From: Psychromonas sp. 14N.309.X.WAT.B.A12
Lineage (GTDB): Bacteria > Pseudomonadota > Gammaproteobacteria > Enterobacterales > Psychromonadaceae
NCBI RefSeq assembly: GCF_030397575.1
Contig: NZ_JAPNXS010000009.1
Span: 1 to 64,000, forward strand
Reading direction: 5' to 3'
Length of the DNA stretch: 64,000 bases
The notes below the pieces were generated by a model. That model ran no database searches. It saw nothing but the letters and a program-made list of their open reading frames with translations, and was not told where the DNA came from. Positions 58,376-64,000 of this stretch are shown piece after piece (within the stretch, counting starts at the first letter, position 1; every line of letters starts with the position of its first letter). The translations under genes and the position numbers were made by a program.

Positions 58376-60223
58376 ATGGCCCAAACACCTCAATCGCAGC
58401 TTAAAGAGCTGATCATTAAAGGTAAAGAAAATGGTTTCTTAACCTTCGCAGAAGTGAATGATCACCTGCCGCAAGATATCGTTGAGTCAGAGCAAATTGA
58501 AGATATCATTCAAATGATCAACGACATGGGTATTCGCGTTGTTGAGACTGCTCCTGATGCTGATGATCTAATTCTATCTGGTACAGATAACGATGAGCCA
58601 GATGAAGATGCTGTAGAAGCTGCTGCGCAAGTATTAGCAACAGTAGAATCAGAAATTGGCCGTACCACTGACCCAGTTCGTATGTACATGCGTGAAATGG
58701 GTACTGTTGAACTACTAACACGTGAAGGCGAAATTGTTATCGCTAAGCGTATCGAAGAAGGCATCAAAGAAGTACAAAACTCTGTTTCTGAGTATCCTGC
58801 CACTATTCGTAACTTATTAGATAACTACGACAGCTACGAAGCTGAAGAAATGAAACTCACTGATTTAATCAGTGGTTTTATTGACCCTAATGATGATATG
58901 ACTCAAGCGGTAAGTGCAACTAACATCGGTTCTGAATTATCTGAATCTGATTTAGCTGATGACGACGTAGATGATGTAGATGACGACGAAGAAGAAGAGG
59001 AAGGCCCTAAAGGTCCATGTCCTGAAGAAGCGGCAGAAAAATTTGCAGAGTTACGCCGTTTAAATAATATTGTTGAAAAATCTATCACTAAAAATGGTCG
59101 TAAACATGCTGATACATTAGCTGCGATCAACGAACAAGCTGAATATTTCCAACAATTTAAACTAATTCCTAAACAATTTGACCGTATGGTGAAATTGATT
59201 CGCGGTAATATGAATGCAGCTCGTGTTCAAGAACGTTTAATCTTAAAAATCTGTGTTGAACAGTGCAAAATGCCAAAAGCAGAATTCATTAAACTGTTTA
59301 AAGGTAATGAAACTAGCAATGCATGGTTAGAGAAAGTCTTAAGCGGTGATCAAGCTTACGTAGCAGGCATTAAAGAAGCTGAAGAAGACCTAGAACGTTG
59401 TATTCGTAAGATGTTAGCGATTGAAGTTGAAAGCACATTAAGCATTACCAACTTAAAAGAAATCTCTCGTGCAATGAGCATCGGTGAGACTAAAGCGCGT
59501 CGTGCGAAGAAAGAGATGGTAGAAGCGAACTTACGTCTTGTTATCTCGATTGCTAAGAAATACACCAACCGTGGTTTACAATTCTTAGATTTAATCCAAG
59601 AAGGTAACATCGGCCTAATGAAAGCCGTTGATAAATTTGAATACCGTCGAGGTTACAAATTCTCAACTTACGCAACATGGTGGATCCGTCAAGCAATCAC
59701 TCGTTCAATTGCTGACCAAGCACGTACTATCCGTATTCCTGTACACATGATTGAAACGATTAATAAACTTAACCGTATCTCTCGTCAAATGTTACAAGAG
59801 ATGGGGCGTGAGCCACAGCCTGAAGAGCTAGCAGAACGCATGATGATGCCTGAAGATAAAATTCGTAAGGTATTAAAAATCGCTAAAGAGCCAATCTCAA
59901 TGGAAACGCCTATTGGTGATGATGAAGATTCTCACTTAGGTGACTTCATTGAAGATACAACGATTGCTCTACCGGTTGATAGTGCAACAAGCGAAAGCCT
60001 TAAAAATGCAACAAATGATGTATTAGAAGGTTTAACAGCTCGTGAAGCGAAAGTACTACGTATGCGTTTTGGTATTGATATGAATACTGACCATACTTTA
60101 GAAGAAGTAGGTAAGCAGTTTGATGTTACACGTGAGCGTATTCGTCAAATCGAAGCTAAAGCACTTCGTAAACTACGTCACCCAAGCCGCAGTGAACAGC
60201 TACGCAGCTTCTTGGACGAGTAA
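58376..60223 (+). CDS. rpoD: RpoD, primary sigma factor
   Basis: RpoD directs RNA polymerase to housekeeping promoters. The ATG at 58376 (GGATGG upstream) gives 615 residues starting [20 protein letters not shown]; another ATG three codons earlier lacks a ribosome site. Region 1.1 is at the N-terminus, then the non-conserved acidic linker ([18 protein letters not shown]). Regions 2 to 4 follow, with [35 protein letters not shown] (region 2.4) and the HTH of region 4 ([19 protein letters not shown]). It is the last gene of the operon. Confidence 0.98.
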   Translation: MAQTPQSQLKELIIKGKENGFLTFAEVNDHLPQDIVESEQIEDIIQMINDMGIRVVETAPDADDLILSGTDNDEPDEDAVEAAAQVLATVESEIGRTTDPVRMYMREMGTVELLTREGEIVIAKRIEEGIKEVQNSVSEYPATIRNLLDNYDSYEAEEMKLTDLISGFIDPNDDMTQAVSATNIGSELSESDLADDDVDDVDDDEEEEEGPKGPCPEEAAEKFAELRRLNNIVEKSITKNGRKHADTLAAINEQAEYFQQFKLIPKQFDRMVKLIRGNMNAARVQERLILKICVEQCKMPKAEFIKLFKGNETSNAWLEKVLSGDQAYVAGIKEAEEDLERCIRKMLAIEVESTLSITNLKEISRAMSIGETKARRAKKEMVEANLRLVISIAKKYTNRGLQFLDLIQEGNIGLMKAVDKFEYRRGYKFSTYATWWIRQAITRSIADQARTIRIPVHMIETINKLNRISRQMLQEMGREPQPEELAERMMMPEDKIRKVLKIAKEPISMETPIGDDEDSHLGDFIEDTTIALPVDSATSESLKNATNDVLEGLTAREAKVLRMRFGIDMNTDHTLEEVGKQFDVTRERIRQIEAKALRKLRHPSRSEQLRSFLDE

Positions 60224-60250
60224 TCGAGACTTGATTTATAGGCTAATAGA

Positions 60251-60276
60251 AATCCTACTTCGGTAGGATTTTTTAT
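60251..60276 (+). terminator. Terminator of rpoD
   Basis: Arms AATCCTAC (60251-60258) and GTAGGATT (60263-60270) around a TTCG tetraloop, followed by a T run. Confidence 0.92.
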
Positions 60277-60432
60277 ATCTAAAACGAAAATAAGCATCAG
60301 TTATTCAATGATAAAAACCATATAAAATAAATATTTAAGAATGCTAAGCCAATAGCGATGATTTAATAAGCAATCAAACTGAATAAACTAGACAGCGAAA
60401 TAAGTAGCTTATATAATCAGCGCACAAATTAA

Positions 60433-60509
60433 GGCCCTTTAGCTCAGTTGGTTAGAGCATACGACTCATAATCGTCAGGTCCCCCGTTCGAGTCGGGGAA
60501 GGGCCACCA
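60433..60509 (+). tRNA. tRNA with CAU anticodon, most likely tRNA-Ile2 (lysidine type)
   Basis: The 77-base cloverleaf has a complete acceptor stem (GGCCCTT pairing with AAGGGCC), a D-arm with AGCTCAGTTGGTTAGAGC, anticodon stem around CTCATAA (anticodon CAT at 60467-60469), T-arm GTTCGAGTC and an encoded CCA. The GGCCC(C/T)TTAGCTCAGT start matches E. coli ileX/ileY rather than elongator tRNA-Met (GGCTACG), and ileX lies near rpoD there. C34 would then be modified to lysidine by TilS. A strong terminator follows. Confidence 0.95.
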
Positions 60510-60516
60510 TATATAG

Positions 60517-60552
60517 AAAGGTTAGTAGGCGTATTGCTTACTAACCTTTTTT
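60517..60552 (+). terminator. Terminator after the tRNA
   Basis: Arms AAAGGTTAGTA (60517-60527) and TACTAACCTTT (60539-60549) followed by further T; 8 bases past the tRNA end. Confidence 0.9.
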
Positions 60553-60932
60553 ATTGGTGCTACACCTATGCTACATTTACCCTGCTTTATAACCTCTATG
60601 TATTCTTCATATCACCCACTACAATACAGATTGAATATAGCTTTAACGCTAAATGAATAATATGAGTCGTATACATTCTATTAAATAAATACTCTCAATT
60701 TAGCTTAGTTAAAATGGCATTGTGTAAGGCAGAAGTTGAGCAAGGCTAATCGCGTTAATCTTTATGGGCGATGGAACGAAGGTGTTAATTCGTATGCTTG
60801 GTATAACACTAATCAAGCGTAACAACCTTGCTACTGATTAGTTGTTTAACCGAATTTAATGAAAAGCGTTTTGAATTAGTCAAAAGAGATGAACTCTCAA
60901 GTAACTAATTCAAATTTAATTAAAGTATTTAG
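60553..60932. other. Non-coding region between the tRNA and the diguanylate cyclase
   Basis: I find no gene or clear repeat here. Two stretches (60560-60610 and 60720-60850) are less AT-rich than surrounding spacers but have frequent stops in all frames, so they may be old gene remnants. The minus-strand cyclase gene ends at 60933 without an obvious terminator. Confidence 0.4.
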
Positions 60933-62600
60933 TCAGCTATCCTTGATCTGACTGTCATCGATAACCGTACGATTTCGCCCCATCTCTTTAGCTTTATAAA
61001 GTGCATCATCTGCTCTATGTAACCAGTCTTTAAACTCTTCATCATGCCTTATGGTGGCCATACCAATACTAAATGTAACTTTATCGACGGTATCAAATTT
61101 CATATTAGCGATATTTTCACGCATTTCATCCATATGTTTAAAAGCGCCTCTCGCCGTAGCTCCCCATAATAAAATAACGAACTCTTCACCACCCCAGCGA
61201 CAGATCAGATCTTCAACACGCATGTTAATGGTTAACTCATTGGCAAAGCGACATAACACTTCATCGCCAACATTATGCCCATAAGTATCATTAATTCGTT
61301 TAAAGTGGTCAATATCTAGTATCGCAAGTGTCACCGGCGACTTATGTCTTCTTGCACGAGCAAGCTCTTTATCAAGTAAACGACTAAATGCTCGACGGTT
61401 ATATAAATGAGTTAATGGATCCTTAGAAACTAACTCTTCAAGTTGATCATTCTGCTCACTCAATAAAGAGTTTTTCGTGGCGATCTCTTGTGTACGTTGA
61501 TTCACCATTTTTTCTAAATGCATAGTATGAGTACGTATTTTTCTGAAACTACTATCAAATGCTTTAGACAACTGCCCTATTTCATCTTTTGAATCAATAC
61601 CATGAAAATATTCACTATTACTATTTACAACGCATTTTACTTCTCGAGTTAATTTAACAATAGGTTTTGTCACTTTATTCGCTAATTGACTAATGAACAC
61701 TAAAAATACAACCATTAACAGTACAGCGATAATGATTACATTATATAGAATTTCATAAATACCTTGAAAAATTTCAGATTCTTTAGTTGTTACGTATAGC
61801 ACCCAGTTAGGAAGGTATTTGATATGCGCATAAGTGACTATTTTAGACTCATCTAGTACCAAATCCATATAGCGACCGTAGCCATTATTCTTTAATTTAG
61901 CTTCTTTCACTATTTCATTAAAACCAGGGTAGTTCGGATTTTCTTCAGTAGTTGCCCTATTTTTCATAATAAATTCAGGGTTGGGATGAGAAACGAGTAA
62001 TCCTTCCGTATCAACTAACCAAGCATAACTGCCTAAACCCAATTTAATAGAGGCTAATTTTTTAGGCAGAATATCAATAGGTACTGCAGCAGCTATTGTT
62101 CCACTCCATTCATTTTTCTCATTACGAATTGGCACTGAAACCATAATTACCGGCTTAGTTTCAAAGCTAGTATTGACAGGATTACTTATATTAAACTCTT
62201 TATTATCCCAATCCTTACCTTTTAACAATGATGGATGAACCGCTTTCATTCTATTGTAATTTGCATCGGTAAGGTTTAATGCTTGGTCAATGTAAATAGC
62301 ATTAATAAAGTTATCTCCGCCGGCCTTTATTAACCTTTGCAATAATCGGTGAATAGTTTCTTGATCATTATGTACAGGTTCAAAATCACCACTCAACACT
62401 TTTAGCATTGCAACATATTGGGCAAACTCTTGGCTTAATTTAGTGGCATGCATTTGTGATATTTCAGTAGAAGTTGTTAACTCCAACTCTAACATTCTAT
62501 CTTTTTCATTAATGTATACTGTTAATAAAAGTAATGATGCAAATGCAACAATAACAATAGAATAAATAGTAATGATCTGGGCTTTAATACTATGAAACAT
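60933..62600 (-). CDS. Membrane diguanylate cyclase (dCACHE-HAMP-GGDEF)
   Basis: The protein senses an external ligand and makes c-di-GMP. The 555-residue protein has a first membrane helix (IITIYSIVIVAFASLLLLTVY), a periplasmic dCACHE-type sensor to about residue 275 (IKLGLGSYAWLVDTEGLLVS, LPNWVLYVTTKE), a second membrane helix (NVIIIAVLLMVVFLVFISQL) and HAMP. A coiled coil leads to a C-terminal GGDEF domain. The active motif is GGEEF (RWGGEEFVILL) and a product-inhibition site RVED lies five residues before it, so it should be an active, feedback-controlled cyclase. An AAGGTC site precedes the ATG. Confidence 0.92.
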   Translation of the reverse strand: MFHSIKAQIITIYSIVIVAFASLLLLTVYINEKDRMLELELTTSTEISQMHATKLSQEFAQYVAMLKVLSGDFEPVHNDQETIHRLLQRLIKAGGDNFINAIYIDQALNLTDANYNRMKAVHPSLLKGKDWDNKEFNISNPVNTSFETKPVIMVSVPIRNEKNEWSGTIAAAVPIDILPKKLASIKLGLGSYAWLVDTEGLLVSHPNPEFIMKNRATTEENPNYPGFNEIVKEAKLKNNGYGRYMDLVLDESKIVTYAHIKYLPNWVLYVTTKESEIFQGIYEILYNVIIIAVLLMVVFLVFISQLANKVTKPIVKLTREVKCVVNSNSEYFHGIDSKDEIGQLSKAFDSSFRKIRTHTMHLEKMVNQRTQEIATKNSLLSEQNDQLEELVSKDPLTHLYNRRAFSRLLDKELARARRHKSPVTLAILDIDHFKRINDTYGHNVGDEVLCRFANELTINMRVEDLICRWGGEEFVILLWGATARGAFKHMDEMRENIANMKFDTVDKVTFSIGMATIRHDEEFKDWLHRADDALYKAKEMGRNRTVIDDSQIKDS

Positions 62601-63046
62601 AATGACCTTAAAATTTAATTAGTAGGCAGATACTTAGCATCAGATTTAAAATGAAGATATATTTATTAATTATCGACCAAATAAAAAAATACTTAACTTC
62701 AAATAACAGGTTTGACGTGATTTAAATTATCTATGGTAGATATTACATAAAACATACAATTATGGTTATTAAGAACCACTTTTATTTATGTAAAGTTTCA
62801 TGTTTTATAGATTAAAAGTGATATTCAGCACTTAATCTTGATAATTTTAACATTTGCCTACACCTTAGACATTGTTTTTTTTCAGTTACAGCTTATAAAA
62901 GAAAGTATATTACTCTTACTATTTAATCATTAACCATCTAAGTAACCTATCAAAATACAATAACTTTAATCAATCTCAGCTAGCAAAATCTTCCATTTAC
63001 TTTAAGCTAGCAATGTACTTTATTAACAGAGCGAATAGGACAATAT
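62601..63046. other. Non-coding region between the cyclase and the DUF2750 gene
   Basis: Divergent AT-rich control region. I see no gene, repeat or clear promoter I can defend; a T-rich stretch at 62870-62882 and TTAA-rich sequence near 62660-62720 could hold promoters. Confidence 0.4.
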
Positions 63047-63439
63047 ATGAGCGATTTAACGCCACAACGTATTAAAGAAATTTTAAAATTTGATGCTCAA
63101 CAACGGTTTCAATACTTATGTAAAGAAATTCAAAAACAACAAGAAGTATGGTTATTAGTTGATGAGCATGGCTGTGTAATGCTTAATACGGAAGATGAAG
63201 ATTGTGTGCCTGTATGGCCTAATAAAGTATTTGCTGAAGACTGGGCGACAGATGAGTGGTCACACTGTACAGCACAAGCCATTGATTTAACAACTTGGTT
63301 TTCACGCTGGACACCCGGCTTAACAGAAGACGAATTATCTATCGTGATTTTCCCTGATAACCAATTAAATGGCATTATTTTGTTCCCTGAAGAGTTTGAG
63401 CAAGAACTTACGCCTAACTCAAAACAAAAACGCTATTAA
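63047..63439 (+). CDS. DUF2750 family protein
   Basis: The 130-residue protein has an AGGAC site and the conserved DUF2750 core: VWLLVDEHGCVMLNTEDEDC, VPVWPNKVFAEDWA and LSIVIFPDNQLNGIILFPEEF. No signal or membrane segment; it is acidic with a Trp-rich middle. The function of this family is unknown. The DUF1007 gene follows after 12 bases and may be co-transcribed. Confidence 0.88.
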   Translation: MSDLTPQRIKEILKFDAQQRFQYLCKEIQKQQEVWLLVDEHGCVMLNTEDEDCVPVWPNKVFAEDWATDEWSHCTAQAIDLTTWFSRWTPGLTEDELSIVIFPDNQLNGIILFPEEFEQELTPNSKQKRY

Positions 63440-63451
63440 TAAAACCTTAGT

Positions 63452-64000
63452 ATGTACTTTTTTATCACAAAAAATAAAAGCCTCTGGTGCCGTAAAATAC
63501 TCTTTATTATAGCGCTGCTATTACCAACGCTTTTATCGGCCCATCCACACGCATGGGTTAATACCAACACTTATTTTGAAACTCACGAGGCACATATTAG
63601 GTCGCTCCATATGACTTGGTCATTTGATGCAGATACTTCGGCTTATATGCTACAAGGTGAAGATGTAAGCCCAGATAACCTTGAAGCTACACTACAAAAA
63701 CTAACAAAGGCTGTTATCGCTAACCTGTATAACGAACACTATTTTACTTATTTATACGACGGTAATACGCCAGTAAAATATAAAAGTGCGATCCACCCAC
63801 AAATGGTGAAAGATAAAGATAAGATAGTGCTCAGTTTTGAACTTCCGTTATCTTCACCTATTGCTTTTGCAGGAAAAAACTTCAGACTTTATATTTACGA
63901 TGAAACCTATTTTGTTGATATGTCTTGGTTAAATAAAGGTGATGTACAGCTATCCGAGCAACTTATCTCTGCTTGTAACGGTGAAATAGTAGAGCCTAAA
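63452..64000 (+). CDS. DUF1007 family periplasmic protein (partial, cut by window edge)
   Basis: The first 183 codons are visible. A signal peptide (CRKILFIIALLLPTLLSA) is followed by the family hallmark HPHAWVN and beta-rich sequence (SLHMTWSFDADTSAYML, KDKIVLSFELPLSSP). DUF1007 proteins are exported and usually lie next to a nickel/cobalt-type NicO/RcnA transporter, which would be expected beyond 64000. The His-rich start suggests metal binding, which is inference. The frame is open to the last base. Confidence 0.85.
   Translation, partial: MYFFITKNKSLWCRKILFIIALLLPTLLSAHPHAWVNTNTYFETHEAHIRSLHMTWSFDADTSAYMLQGEDVSPDNLEATLQKLTKAVIANLYNEHYFTYLYDGNTPVKYKSAIHPQMVKDKDKIVLSFELPLSSPIAFAGKNFRLYIYDETYFVDMSWLNKGDVQLSEQLISACNGEIVEPK

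Overview
The window is a stretch of chromosome from an AT-rich marine gammaproteobacterium. Conserved neighbourhoods (tsaE-amiB-mutL-miaA-hfq-hflX-hflK-hflC-purA, rpsU-dnaG-rpoD, rplU-rpmA-obgE, the GacS/BarA kinase, RelA, RlmD) place it in the Vibrionales/Alteromonadales/Psychromonas part of the class. A Psychromonas-like host is my best guess from gene content and base composition. No rRNA gene lies inside the window to settle it, but the left edge (1-231) is the promoter and leader of an rRNA operon that runs leftwards out of view.

Layout. 319-3418: housekeeping ubiX, mpl and ppaC, all on the minus strand. 3998-15650: an accessory island. Its centre is an operon of a prokaryotic viperin (pVip, 6053-7030), an overlapping HEPN/DUF4145-like plus Sel1-like protein (4746-6056) and a thymidylate-kinase-like gene frameshifted near its 3' end. 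A 37-codon ORF overlaps the viperin start and has a hairpin that can mask its ribosome binding site. Upstream are an unrecognised three-gene cassette (7227-9142), a fused remnant of a type I restriction system (HsdM start joined to HsdR end), and a plus-strand group of four genes led by a uracil-DNA-glycosylase-like protein (10037-12794). Further on are an XRE regulator facing a broken gene across a palindrome, and a decayed Tn7-like element (tnsA, 3'-truncated tnsB, three TnsB-site-like repeats next to rsmJ). Single-base indels in A/T runs break at least five genes in the island, while I saw none in the roughly 50 kb of core genes.

15684-40620: rsmJ and an overlapping sensor GGDEF-EAL protein, a very large single-chain acyl-CoA carboxylase, rpmE, priA, relA, rlmD, barA, two MscS-family channels, obgE-rpmA-rplU and ispB. 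41077-55258: purA, hflC-hflK, hflX (TTG start), hfq (short), miaA, mutL, an AmiB-type amidase with eight LysM repeats, tsaE, divergent queG and tsaD. The usual nnrD between queG and tsaE is absent. 55548-64000: rpsU-yqeY, dnaG, rpoD, a CAU-anticodon tRNA (probably tRNA-Ile2), a dCACHE-type diguanylate cyclase, a DUF2750 gene and the start of a DUF1007 gene cut by the window edge.

The most interesting part is the viperin operon. Viperins make chain-terminating ddhNTPs. A nucleotide kinase next to the enzyme makes sense as substrate supply (compare the CMPK2-viperin pair of animals), and the intervening HEPN-like protein is a candidate new partner or effector. Dispersed MITE-like repeats with TACCAAT ends sit at 36788-37100 and 40856-41075.
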